The notes beneath the pieces are model-generated. The model ran no database searches and was not told where the DNA came from. It worked only from the letters and a program-made list of their open reading frames with translations. From assembly GCA_963663675.1 (NCBI GenBank), contig OY760498.1:1736001-1800000 (forward strand): a stretch of 64,000 nucleotides of DNA. Direction: 5' to 3'. The position numbers and the translations under genes are program-made. This stretch comes from CAINVV01 sp963663675 (GTDB taxonomy: Bacteria > Bacteroidota > Bacteroidia > Bacteroidales > Prolixibacteraceae). Shown here one piece after another: positions 7,624-16,759 of this stretch (the stretch's first letter is position 1; every line of letters starts with the position of its first letter).

Positions 7624-9345
7624 CTACTTGCTGAAAGGGTTATTTACAGGTTTTATTTTTCGTCTCTTCAACTCAAAAAAGGTTGAATATTGATCTGAAT
7701 TGTTCCTGATATTTCTGCTGACAAGTATCACTTTTGAATCTTTCATCACTTTCCATTTGCTGTCCGGGATAATGAAAAGGGCCGAGCCTGATAATCCGGA
7801 TATTTCCTGTGCATATGTGTTCCTGCCGGTTTTTTTGTATACAACCAGTGCCACCATATGAGAAGTAGTATCAGTTCCAAGATTCCAGGTCAGAGATCTG
7901 TACCCTTTCATTTTTTTCAGGACAGGCTTTACTCCGGAAATATTATTGCCCATCTCTCTTGCATAAACCTGGTTGTTGTTCAGCGAAGCCATAAAATCCC
8001 TCTTGAAGGAATCTGTTTTGTCCATTGTTTTTACCGACTCTGTGTAAACACTTACTTTTTCCGGTTCATCATGAACTATTGAACGGCGGTCGTCATCAAT
8101 GGCTGCAACTGTGTTAAGGTGGTTATCACGCAGGTTTTTAACCTGGCTGTAGGACAATTCTGCAATGTTTGAGGCGCTGTAGAAAGCGAAACCCCTGACT
8201 TTTTCATTTTTTCTCAAATAATTGATCTGATCATAGAGTTCATTGGGTTTGCTCCAGCCATTTTTCTGCGAAGTGGACTTATACAGTGCCTGACCAATGT
8301 AAAGTGATTTTCCGTAGCTGTTATCACTCCACCATTTAACGAGTGAGGAGAAATCACCGAAATGGTTTCCTTTTTCCCAATAAAGCTGTGGAATTACATA
8401 GTCTATCCATCCGTTGATGAGCCATTTTCGGACATCAGCGTACAAATCATCATAGGAGCTTAGGCCTCGTAAACCGACTGAGCCTGCCGGATCGACACTC
8501 TTATTTCTCCAGATTCCGAATGGACTTATTCCGAGTTTAATTTTGGGATTGATTGACTGTAGCGTCTCATGCAAGGATTCAATAAATTGATTGATGTTAT
8601 TTCTTCTCCAGTCTTTTAAGCGTTTGGGATAAAATGTGCCGCCAAATTTGGCAAAGCTTTTTTCATCACCGAATCTTTTCCCCTGGATAGGGTAGGGATA
8701 AAAATAGTCATCAAGGATAATCGCATCAACTTCGTAATTGGTCGCCACTTCAGCAATTACGTCCACCAGATGTGATCTTACTTCAGGAAATCCGGGATCG
8801 AGGAACATTTTTTTGTCAAATTCCCTGACATATTGCGGGTGTTTTGCGGCAAAACTGTTTGGATCCAGTTGATAAAATCCCGCATTTCTTACTCTGAAAG
8901 GGTTAAACCATGCATGGAGTTCCATTCCACGGAGGTGGCACATTTCAATCGTCCAGGCAAGCGGATCAAAAGTTGGTTTGGGCGCTTTCCCTTGTTTGCC
9001 AGTGAGAAAATAGGACCAGGGCTCGGTTTTTGACTGGTAAAAAGCATCAGAGGCTGCCCTAACCTGCAGAATGACAACATTTAGGTTGAATTTTTGAAAT
9101 GATTCTATAAGATTTAAAAACTCTTTTTTTTGTTCTTCCACCGTTAACCCCGGCCTGGAAGGCCAGTCAATGTTGTTGACAGTTGCAACCCATACACCCC
9201 TGAATTCACTTTTCGACACGTCTTGTTGCCTTCCTTCAAAGGCAGTCCCTTCTGACGCTGAAAGTTTACGGAGTTGTTTCCCCAAGGTGATGAGGCACAA
9301 AATCATCAGCAAAAAAACAATACTGGCTTTATGGAATGGGTTCAT
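7624..9345 (-). CDS. GHL10 family glycosyl hydrolase (DigH/YngK-like), membrane-anchored or secreted
   Basis: 573 aa with an N-terminal hydrophobic segment (about 8-22) that acts as signal or anchor. The catalytic domain is the glycosyl hydrolase-like 10 (DUF187) TIM barrel: FRGVWVAT at 48-55 opens it, followed by NVVILQVR (89-96), FNPFRV (147-152), LDDYFYPY (211-218, carrying the likely catalytic acid) and QLYWEKG near 320. The E. coli relative DigH cleaves denuded peptidoglycan glycan strands, so a role in cell-wall glycan processing is a reasonable inference. The C-terminal 120 residues form a beta-rich, fibronectin-like tail. It is preceded by the NagB-LmbE gene on the same strand. Confidence 0.85.
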   Translation of the reverse strand: MNPFHKASIVFLLMILCLITLGKQLRKLSASEGTAFEGRQQDVSKSEFRGVWVATVNNIDWPSRPGLTVEEQKKEFLNLIESFQKFNLNVVILQVRAASDAFYQSKTEPWSYFLTGKQGKAPKPTFDPLAWTIEMCHLRGMELHAWFNPFRVRNAGFYQLDPNSFAAKHPQYVREFDKKMFLDPGFPEVRSHLVDVIAEVATNYEVDAIILDDYFYPYPIQGKRFGDEKSFAKFGGTFYPKRLKDWRRNNINQFIESLHETLQSINPKIKLGISPFGIWRNKSVDPAGSVGLRGLSSYDDLYADVRKWLINGWIDYVIPQLYWEKGNHFGDFSSLVKWWSDNSYGKSLYIGQALYKSTSQKNGWSKPNELYDQINYLRKNEKVRGFAFYSASNIAELSYSQVKNLRDNHLNTVAAIDDDRRSIVHDEPEKVSVYTESVKTMDKTDSFKRDFMASLNNNQVYAREMGNNISGVKPVLKKMKGYRSLTWNLGTDTTSHMVALVVYKKTGRNTYAQEISGLSGSALFIIPDSKWKVMKDSKVILVSRNIRNNSDQYSTFFELKRRKIKPVNNPFSK

Positions 9346-9374
9346 TTACTTTTTTTTACCGGAATATAAAAGAA

Positions 9375-9400
9375 TGACCAGTCAGAAGGTTGATTGGTCA
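9375..9400 (-). terminator. Weak hairpin between the NagB-LmbE and GHL10 genes
   Basis: TGACCA (9375-9380) pairs with TGGTCA (9395-9400), with extra near-pairs inside. On the minus strand it is followed by a T-rich stretch rather than a clean T run. It could attenuate read-through from the NagB-LmbE gene into the GHL10 gene. Confidence 0.3.
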
Positions 9401-9427
9401 CTCAAAAATATCAGATTTAATCAATTA

Positions 9428-11416
9428 TCATGGATAATATTTCACAAATGCCTCCATGGCCTCATACTCTGCCATTCCCAGCTGATCGTATAAACTTGCA
9501 GTTGAGCGGTTGCGCTCTTCAGCCCTTTGCCAAAATTCACGCTCGTCTTCTCCCATGAACATTGCGCCTTCTTTTTGAGACTGGTGCCTGAGGATTGCCT
9601 CTCTTTTCCTGGATAATTCAATCGGACTGATCGGAACTGCCATTTCAATCTCGTCAGCTTCCCATTCAGCCCATGCGCCACGATAAAGCCACACCCAGCA
9701 ATCATTCATCCATTGCTTTTCCTTAAGGTGCTCAAGTGCTATGAATATGGCATCGAGACAAACCCTGTGAGTGCCATGTGGATCAGATAAATCGCCGGCA
9801 GCAAAGATCTGGTGAGGTTTAATCATCTGAACAAGATCCATTATTATTTTTATATCTGCCTCACCAATAGGCGCTTTGGATTTGAGTCCGGTTTCATAAA
9901 AGGGCAGGTCAAGAAAATGAATATTTTGGTCTGTCAGCCCGAAATATCTCAAAGAAGATCTGGCTTCCATTCTCCGGATGAGACTTTTTACTTTTCTAAG
10001 ATCAGAAATATCAATGTCGTTGTCCTTTTTGTTCTTTATAAAATTAAGAATCTTATCATGCTGAATTTTGGCAGCTTCATTGCCATTGTCGTAATAGTCG
10101 ATGTATTCCTGGTGAAAATCGAGAAAGCGTGTAACATATTCGTCTGAGACAGCAAAATTTCCCGATACCTGGTAGGCTATGTGAACTTCATGTCCCTGTT
10201 CTATCAGACGAAGCAGTGTGCCACCCATGGATATTACATCATCATCAGGGTGAGGACTGAATATTATTACCCTTTTCTTCTCAGGATTAGCTCTCTCCGG
10301 ACGGTATGTATCATCGACATTTGGTTTACCCCCGGGCCATCCGGTGATTGTGCGTTGCAGATCATTAAAAACCTTGATGTTGATTTTATAAGCAGAACCA
10401 ACAGTGGCCAGAAGATCACTCAGTCCGTTGTCATTGTAATCCTTCCCAGTGAGTTTTAAAATTGGCTTTTTTGTTTTACCGCAAAGCCATAATACTGCCT
10501 TTCGGATTAGTCGGTCTTCCGTCCAGTCGAGGCTGTCAAGCAACCATGGTGTTTTCATCCTTAGAAGCTGAAGTGCAGCCCCCTGATCGATAATGACTTT
10601 GGCATTGGAATGAAACTGAATGTATGAAGCAGGAACCCCGTTATTTGGTTCATCTTCAACCATCATTTTGATCATTCTCGCTTTTGTTTCGCCAAAAGCT
10701 GAAAGAATGATTTGTTTCGCATCCAGGATAGTGGAAATGCCAATGGTTATGGCACTGCGCGGCACATTCATAAAGCCTCTGAATTGCTTGGCCTCTTCCT
10801 GCCGTGTTATCGGGTCCAGCGTGATGATTCTGGTTTTTGTATTTCGTCCTGAACCAGGCTCATTGAAGCCTATATGGCCACTTCGGCCGATACCAAGGAG
10901 TAAAAGATCAATACCACCGGCTTGTTCAATTCTTTTTTCATAGACCCTGCAATAATCGTGAACCTCTTCCATTCGGATTGTCCCGTCCGGTATATGGATA
11001 TTTTCGGACAAAATATCTACATGGTTAAATAAATTTAACCTCATGTAATGGTGATAACTGTGAATTGAGTGTGAAGACAAGGGATAATACTCATCGACGT
11101 TAAAAGAAACGACATTGCGAAAACTCAATCCTTCTTCCTTGTGCAATCTCACAAGTTCTGCATAAATCCCTAACTGGGTGGAACCTGTTGCAAGTCCCAG
11201 CACACAGTTTTTTCCTTCTTTTTGTCTAAGGATGATCAGGTCGGCAACTTCTCTTGCAACCGCAATAGATGCAACTGAACTTTCCTGGTAAATGAATGTG
11301 GGAATTTTTTCATATTTGGTCAATACATCCCTGTGGGTCAGATTGGTAGGCAAATGGTCCAATGAATGATCAAAGATTGGATTCTGACTTTGTAATTTGT
11401 TGTTGAGATTTATCAC
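9428..11416 (-). CDS. nagB: Glucosamine-6-phosphate deaminase/isomerase fused to a PIG-L (LmbE) deacetylase-like domain
   Basis: 662 aa, about 2.5 times a normal NagB. Residues 40-285 are the NagB isomerase domain: GLATGST at 74-80 (phosphate loop), NVDEYYPL at 107-113 (catalytic Asp108 region) and GIGRSGHIGFNEPGS at 175-189 (family signature, with RS in place of the usual AD or PD). A linker of about 90 residues leads to a second domain opening with FSPHPDDD at 386-393, the zinc motif of PIG-L/LmbE N-acetylglucosaminyl deacetylases. This two-domain form is common in Bacteroidota. It converts GlcN6P to Fru6P plus ammonia in amino-sugar catabolism. The substrate of the second domain is unproven. 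Possibly linked to the GHL10 wall-glycan hydrolase downstream. Confidence 0.88.
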   Translation of the reverse strand: MINLNNKLQSQNPIFDHSLDHLPTNLTHRDVLTKYEKIPTFIYQESSVASIAVAREVADLIILRQKEGKNCVLGLATGSTQLGIYAELVRLHKEEGLSFRNVVSFNVDEYYPLSSHSIHSYHHYMRLNLFNHVDILSENIHIPDGTIRMEEVHDYCRVYEKRIEQAGGIDLLLLGIGRSGHIGFNEPGSGRNTKTRIITLDPITRQEEAKQFRGFMNVPRSAITIGISTILDAKQIILSAFGETKARMIKMMVEDEPNNGVPASYIQFHSNAKVIIDQGAALQLLRMKTPWLLDSLDWTEDRLIRKAVLWLCGKTKKPILKLTGKDYNDNGLSDLLATVGSAYKINIKVFNDLQRTITGWPGGKPNVDDTYRPERANPEKKRVIIFSPHPDDDVISMGGTLLRLIEQGHEVHIAYQVSGNFAVSDEYVTRFLDFHQEYIDYYDNGNEAAKIQHDKILNFIKNKKDNDIDISDLRKVKSLIRRMEARSSLRYFGLTDQNIHFLDLPFYETGLKSKAPIGEADIKIIMDLVQMIKPHQIFAAGDLSDPHGTHRVCLDAIFIALEHLKEKQWMNDCWVWLYRGAWAEWEADEIEMAVPISPIELSRKREAILRHQSQKEGAMFMGEDEREFWQRAEERNRSTASLYDQLGMAEYEAMEAFVKYYP

Positions 11417-11624
11417 TGTTCTTGTTATTAATAGGTAATCTAATAATCCGGCAGACTGGAATCATGATGAGCTCATGTCTTAAATATACGCCAAAAATAA
11501 AAAAAATGTAATGGATTTTGGAAATATTCCCGGATAATCTCCTCAATCACGATCTTGTCATATTTTGGAAATTTGAACCAGCCTAAGTTGCATATTAACC
11601 TTGGGTAGGGCCTGGTAAAACTAA

Positions 11625-14600
11625 TTATTCTTTTCTGTACACCTCAAGATGCAATATGACTTTATTAAGTGTATCCAGGGCATCAAGAATAGAGGAAACT
11701 GAATCAATTATGACTGACAATTTTCCTTTGTGTTCCCTCACTTTACACTTGGCCGGATTGTACATTATCCATTTCATCAGTCCTGAAAATTCTTTCGAAT
11801 AATAGTATTTGGAAGTCTGATCTGAGGGCAGATAACAAATCATTTTTTTGTCCTTTATGATTAGCCTCTCCATATTTAGTGAAATAGCCTTCCATCGAAG
11901 TCTCACTACATCAAGTAATTCGCGTGCAGGTTTGGGAATTGGTCCGAAACGATCAGTCAGTGTATCTCCGAACAACTTTAGTGTTTCCTCACTTTTCAGG
12001 TCGTCGAGTTCACGGTACAGCAAGACTCGCTCCGATATGCTTGAGACATAATCATCAGGAAATAAAAGTTCCAGATCAGTGTCAATAGTGCAATCTCTGA
12101 TAAAAGAGTTCGGTAGTAACCCTGCCTGTTGATTTTTTATCTCCTCTTCATCAAATACCCCTTGAAATTCATCATTTCTCAGCTCTTCCATCGCTTCATT
12201 GAGAATCCTCTGATAGGCTTCGAATCCAATATCAGCAATGAATCCGCTCTGTTCACCACCCAGCAAATTACCGGCTCCACGGATGTCAAGGTCCTGCATG
12301 GCCAGGCTAAATCCGCTACCGATATCCGAGAATTCCTCAATTGCCTGCAATCTCCTCCTTGCCTCGGCAGTCATTGCCTCCAACGGCGGAGTCAATAAAT
12401 AACAATATGCTTTTTTGTTGGATCTGCCCACTCTGCCTCTTAGCTGATGCAGTTCACTCAAACCGAAATTATGCGCGTTATTAATCAGAATGGTATTTGT
12501 GTTCGGAATATCCAGGCCGGATTCAATTATTGTGGTAGCGATCAGTACATCATAATCACCATTTATAAAATCAAACATCACCTTCTCCAGTTTATCCCCC
12601 TCCATTTGTCCATGACCAACAATGGTCCGAACCCCCGGACAAAGCCTGTGAATGAGTTTTTCAAGTTCATAGATATTGTTGATGCGATTGTTGATGAAGA
12701 ATACCTGTCCACCCCTTGAAACTTCATAGGTTATCGCTTCACGAATTACTTCTTCGTCGAAAGAGTGAACTTCCGTGGCAATGGGGTAGCGATTCGGTGG
12801 GGGAGTACTTATAATGGACAAATCCCGCGCTCCCATAAGGGAAAACTGCAAGGTCCTGGGAATTGGGGTTGCTGTAAGTGTCAGTGTATCAACATTTACC
12901 TTCATCTGCTTCAGCTTTTCCTTGACACTCACGCCAAATCTTTGTTCTTCATCAACGATTAATAGTCCTAAGTCTTTGAATTTAACCTCCTTACCGATCA
13001 TTTTGTGAGTTCCGATCAGTATGTCAACTTTACCAGCTGCGAGATTTTCAAGGACTTTTTTGACATCCGCGGAATGACGCAACCTACTGATATACTCAAC
13101 ATTGCACGGGAAGTCCCGCAGTCTTTCCCTGAAAGTCTTGAAGTGTTGCAAGGCCAGAATGGTAGTTGGAACAAGCACCGCCACCTGTTTACTGTCGGTC
13201 ACGGCTTTGAACGCAGCCCTGACTGCAATTTCGGTTTTACCGAAACCAACATCACCACAAATCAGCCGGTCCATTGGCATCAGCCTTTCCATATCCTCTT
13301 TGACAGACAGGGTAGCTTTGATCTGGTCCGGCGTATCTTCATAAATAAAACTTGCCTCCAATTCCTGCTGAAGATAGGTGTCAGCCATAAAAGCATAGCC
13401 TTTCTCCATTTTTCTGGCGGCATACAAGGCTATGAGCTCACGGGCAATATCTTTGACCTTGTTCTTGGTCTTGTTCTTCATGTTCTGCCAGGCAGCAGTT
13501 CCCAGTTTGTGGATAGCTGGCTCCTGGCCTTCTTTGCCTTTGTATTTTGAAATCCGGTGCAGGGAATGAATGCTTACCAGCAGGGAGTCATTGTCACGAT
13601 AGGATAGACGTACAGCCTCCTGCACATTTCCGTTGACCTCAGTTCTGACCAGTCCTGCAAATTTTCCGATCCCATGGTCTGTGTGCACAACATAGTCACC
13701 TACCTGGAGTTTACTAAGTTCTTTGAGCGTAATTGCCTGACGGGAAGGTTTTTTTGTCCGAAGCTTGTACCGGTGGTATCGTTCAAAAATCTGGTGATCG
13801 TTGTAGCAGCAAATCTTCAGGTCATGATCAATAAATCCTTGTTGCAAAGCAAAAGGCAAAGAATCAAGCTTTTGTGGATCACCTTTGTCATCAAAAATGG
13901 CATGTAACCTGTCAATTTGCCTGGGACTGGACGATAAAATCAGGTTATGGTACCCATTGTGCCTGTTTTCCTTGAGATTGGCTCCGAGAAGATCGAAATT
14001 TTTATTGAAAACAGGTTGTGGAGAAGTATGGAATTCTGATTTTCTGTCATCACCCTTCTTGTTGGATTTTAATTCCACAACCGGGAATTTCTTTAGAAAA
14101 CCTTTGAAAGAATCGCCGGAGAGAAAATTTTCCCCGGCAGGATCTTTTACTGTTTCATCTTCTTTATAGGGTGCAAGGCTCAGCTCTCCAATATGATTTA
14201 TCAAAAAATTGAAGTCTCTTGAAACAAGAAGTGTTTCTTTGTCAAGAAATTCGAAAAAGGAGACCTTTTTCTCCTCCGAAAGGCCATCCTGGAGATTTGG
14301 GATTATGGAAATCTTTGAGTAGGGTACTTTGGAGATCTGGTCTTCTATATCGAAGGATCTTATGGATTCAACTACATCACCAAAAAAATCGATACGGTAG
14401 GGATCTTCGTTGGAGTAGGAGAAAATATCAACAATGGAGCCCCTGATAGAATACTGTCCGGGCTCAAAAACGAATTCAACCCGTTCAAAACCATATTCAT
14501 ACAAAAGTTCATTGACAAAGCTGATGGATAGTTTTTCTCCTGATTTAATGTGGAGGGTATGTTTTTGCAATCCGCTCTCTGATACAACCATTTCCATGAT

Positions 14601-15059
14601 CGCCTCAGGATAAGTGACGATCATATATTTTTTTTCTTTGGCAGAAAGCTTGTTTAAAACATCAGTTCTGAGAATGATATTCTCATTGTCAATATGTTCA
14701 TGCCAAATATTTCGTTTGTAGGAAGAAGGGAAAAATAGAAGGTCATTTTCTCTTCCAAGGGCATTCAGGTCATCATAGAAAAAAGCAGCTTCTTCACGGT
14801 CGTTAAGTATGAAAAGTGCCTGGTAAGGGGCCATTTCCCTTAGCACAGAAAAAATAACCGTAGTTGAAGAACCTGACAGCCCTGTAACAGATATATTTTT
14901 CCCGCCTGAAGTTGTCAATAACTCCTTTAAGCCTAAAAGGGAAGGATGGGAACGATATAAATGAAGAAATTCCGTTAATTCCAATTGGTTCTCCGATTGG
15001 TAAATAAATTGCTTTAAAATGGTCCTGCTGTACAGCAGACCGGCGAAGCTGACAGACAC
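11625..15059 (-). CDS. mfd: Transcription-repair coupling factor
   Basis: 1144 aa, matching Mfd (about 1100-1150). In order: UvrB-homology region (about 25-330), the RNA-polymerase interaction (CarD-like) domain opening at 447 with KELSKLQVGDYVVHTDHGIG, the RecG-like translocase with Walker A GDVGFGKTE at 602-610 and DEEQ at 703-706, then the second helicase lobe and the C-terminal TRCF domain. It binds RNA polymerase stalled at DNA lesions, dislodges it by upstream translocation and recruits UvrA. The frame opens with a GTG at 15059 and has no ATG nearby. The true start could be a few codons downstream. The 208 bases after its stop hold nothing recognised. Confidence 0.95.
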   Translation of the reverse strand: MSVSFAGLLYSRTILKQFIYQSENQLELTEFLHLYRSHPSLLGLKELLTTSGGKNISVTGLSGSSTTVIFSVLREMAPYQALFILNDREEAAFFYDDLNALGRENDLLFFPSSYKRNIWHEHIDNENIILRTDVLNKLSAKEKKYMIVTYPEAIMEMVVSESGLQKHTLHIKSGEKLSISFVNELLYEYGFERVEFVFEPGQYSIRGSIVDIFSYSNEDPYRIDFFGDVVESIRSFDIEDQISKVPYSKISIIPNLQDGLSEEKKVSFFEFLDKETLLVSRDFNFLINHIGELSLAPYKEDETVKDPAGENFLSGDSFKGFLKKFPVVELKSNKKGDDRKSEFHTSPQPVFNKNFDLLGANLKENRHNGYHNLILSSSPRQIDRLHAIFDDKGDPQKLDSLPFALQQGFIDHDLKICCYNDHQIFERYHRYKLRTKKPSRQAITLKELSKLQVGDYVVHTDHGIGKFAGLVRTEVNGNVQEAVRLSYRDNDSLLVSIHSLHRISKYKGKEGQEPAIHKLGTAAWQNMKNKTKNKVKDIARELIALYAARKMEKGYAFMADTYLQQELEASFIYEDTPDQIKATLSVKEDMERLMPMDRLICGDVGFGKTEIAVRAAFKAVTDSKQVAVLVPTTILALQHFKTFRERLRDFPCNVEYISRLRHSADVKKVLENLAAGKVDILIGTHKMIGKEVKFKDLGLLIVDEEQRFGVSVKEKLKQMKVNVDTLTLTATPIPRTLQFSLMGARDLSIISTPPPNRYPIATEVHSFDEEVIREAITYEVSRGGQVFFINNRINNIYELEKLIHRLCPGVRTIVGHGQMEGDKLEKVMFDFINGDYDVLIATTIIESGLDIPNTNTILINNAHNFGLSELHQLRGRVGRSNKKAYCYLLTPPLEAMTAEARRRLQAIEEFSDIGSGFSLAMQDLDIRGAGNLLGGEQSGFIADIGFEAYQRILNEAMEELRNDEFQGVFDEEEIKNQQAGLLPNSFIRDCTIDTDLELLFPDDYVSSISERVLLYRELDDLKSEETLKLFGDTLTDRFGPIPKPARELLDVVRLRWKAISLNMERLIIKDKKMICYLPSDQTSKYYYSKEFSGLMKWIMYNPAKCKVREHKGKLSVIIDSVSSILDALDTLNKVILHLEVYRKE

Positions 15060-15429
15060 GGAGAATCCTCATCTGCGATGAATATTCCCAAACCGGTCTG
15101 TTTCTTATGATTCGGCGAAGTTACTAAGTTTTGGATATTGCACCTAACCTGAAATGCAATGTCATCGAATTTTGCTATTTTGGTTGACGATTGCAAATCC
15201 GAATGAATTATGGTTGATACGGATTTCTTAAGATATTATTTTATTGATTATAAGTTATATGAGCAGTATTGATCAAAAGGATTTTATGATGGATAAACTA
15301 TTGTGGACAATTATCTTTGGATCTAAAATGATATTTTAGATTCCGGATAATTACTAGTTAAATCATGTGATAAGGCAAAAGAGGATTGTGAGATTTGAAT
15401 GAATTGTTTACAAAAGATATGGATAGCAA
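15060..15429. other. Divergent gap between mfd and aspartate kinase genes
   Basis: 370 AT-rich bases with no supported gene. A perfect TAnnTTTG box on the plus strand (TATCTTTG, 15312-15319) is a candidate promoter for the aspartate kinase gene but has no well-spaced -33 element. On the minus strand only imperfect boxes are seen before mfd. No riboswitch-like structure was recognised ahead of the aspartate kinase. Confidence 0.4.
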
Positions 15430-16686
15430 ATGAAGGTATTTAAATTTGGGGGAGCTTCGGTAAAGGACGCGGAAGGTGTTAAGAATATTGCGTCAATTAT
15501 TTGTTCAGAGCCTGATCCGCTGATCGTAGTTTTGTCGGCCATGGGCAAAACAACGGATGCCCTTGTTGAAGTGACACGTAATTATTTCGACGGTAACGTG
15601 GAAGAGGCATTGGAAAGGATTCAAAGTCTCAGAGATTATCATTTTAATATTGTAAATGGTTTGTTTGAAACTGGTGATGATCGGCTTGAACTTTCATTAA
15701 ACCAGGAATTTGATGCACTTACAAAACGGGTAACCATTCCGCCTTCATTAAACTATGACTTTGAATATGACCAGATTGTGTCAATAGGGGAGATGGTTTC
15801 AACTGAAATTGTGGCAGCCTACCTGAATCATTGTGGCAAGGTAACCAAATGGATAGATGCCGGGCATTACATCCGTACCAACGACACCTGGCGGGAAGGG
15901 GTCATCGACTGGGACCTTACCAGGAAACTTTTACCCCAGGCTTTCCAGTTTAACGGTAACATGGTTTGCCTTACTCAGGGATTCATCGGGGCTACTACTT
16001 TCAATCTTACCACAACCCTTGGCAGGGAAGGTTCGGATTATTCTGCCGCCATAATCGCCAATGTTATGGATGCAGAAAGCGTGACGATCTGGAAAGATGT
16101 TCCGGGAATCATGAACGCGGATCCGCACAGGTACGAATCAACGGTAAAGCTGGACAAGTTGTCCTATCGTGAAGCAGTAGAAATGACTTATTACGGGGCC
16201 AAGGTCATTCACCCCAAGACGATGAAACCATTGGTTGAGAAGGTTATTCCGCTGTATGTCCGTTCATTCATTCAACCGGAGAAGGAAGGATCAATAATTT
16301 GCCAGATCGATCACCCGATGGAGTACATTCCCGTATTTATCAACAAGGAAGATCAGATACTAATTACGATATCACCCAAAGATTTTTCCTTTATTGCGGA
16401 GGAGAGTATCAGTGAAATTTATAAACTTTTCGCGCAGCACCGGATAAAGATGAACCTGGTACAACAATCTGCGATGAATTTCTCCGGAGCGATTGACAGG
16501 CCGGAAAGGGGTTTTGAGCAATTAATAGATGATTTGAAAAAGAAATTTGTTGTGCATTACAATGAAGATCTTGAATTGTTGACTATCAGGTACTACAACA
16601 ATGATATCATAAAGAAAATGACTGATAACAGAAAGGTTTTCGTTGAGCAAAGAACCAGGACAGCAGCAAGATTTTTATTAAGATAG
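15430..16686 (+). CDS. Aspartate kinase, monofunctional
   Basis: 418 aa. The N-terminus MKVFKFGGASVKD is the aspartokinase signature (KFGGTSV in most members, here Ala for Thr). TTLGREGSDYSA (around 195-206) is the second conserved kinase motif, followed by DVPGIMNADP. The last 130 residues form the ACT regulatory region. There is no homoserine dehydrogenase domain, unlike the ThrA-type fusion also common in Bacteroidota. It phosphorylates aspartate as the first step to lysine, threonine, methionine and diaminopimelate. The second ACT unit looks shortened, so feedback control may differ. It stands alone between divergent mfd and convergent pyrC. Confidence 0.88.
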   Translation: MKVFKFGGASVKDAEGVKNIASIICSEPDPLIVVLSAMGKTTDALVEVTRNYFDGNVEEALERIQSLRDYHFNIVNGLFETGDDRLELSLNQEFDALTKRVTIPPSLNYDFEYDQIVSIGEMVSTEIVAAYLNHCGKVTKWIDAGHYIRTNDTWREGVIDWDLTRKLLPQAFQFNGNMVCLTQGFIGATTFNLTTTLGREGSDYSAAIIANVMDAESVTIWKDVPGIMNADPHRYESTVKLDKLSYREAVEMTYYGAKVIHPKTMKPLVEKVIPLYVRSFIQPEKEGSIICQIDHPMEYIPVFINKEDQILITISPKDFSFIAEESISEIYKLFAQHRIKMNLVQQSAMNFSGAIDRPERGFEQLIDDLKKKFVVHYNEDLELLTIRYYNNDIIKKMTDNRKVFVEQRTRTAARFLLR

Positions 16687-16759
16687 TGACCTGATCCCGG
16701 GTCATGCTGAATTCTTTGGTTATATCCCGGAAGTTATTAAATCCGTATTCTGACCCGAA

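Noticed and set aside
13005..13550. 181-codon open frame on the plus strand
   Set aside because: Antisense to the translocase part of mfd, with no recognisable family.
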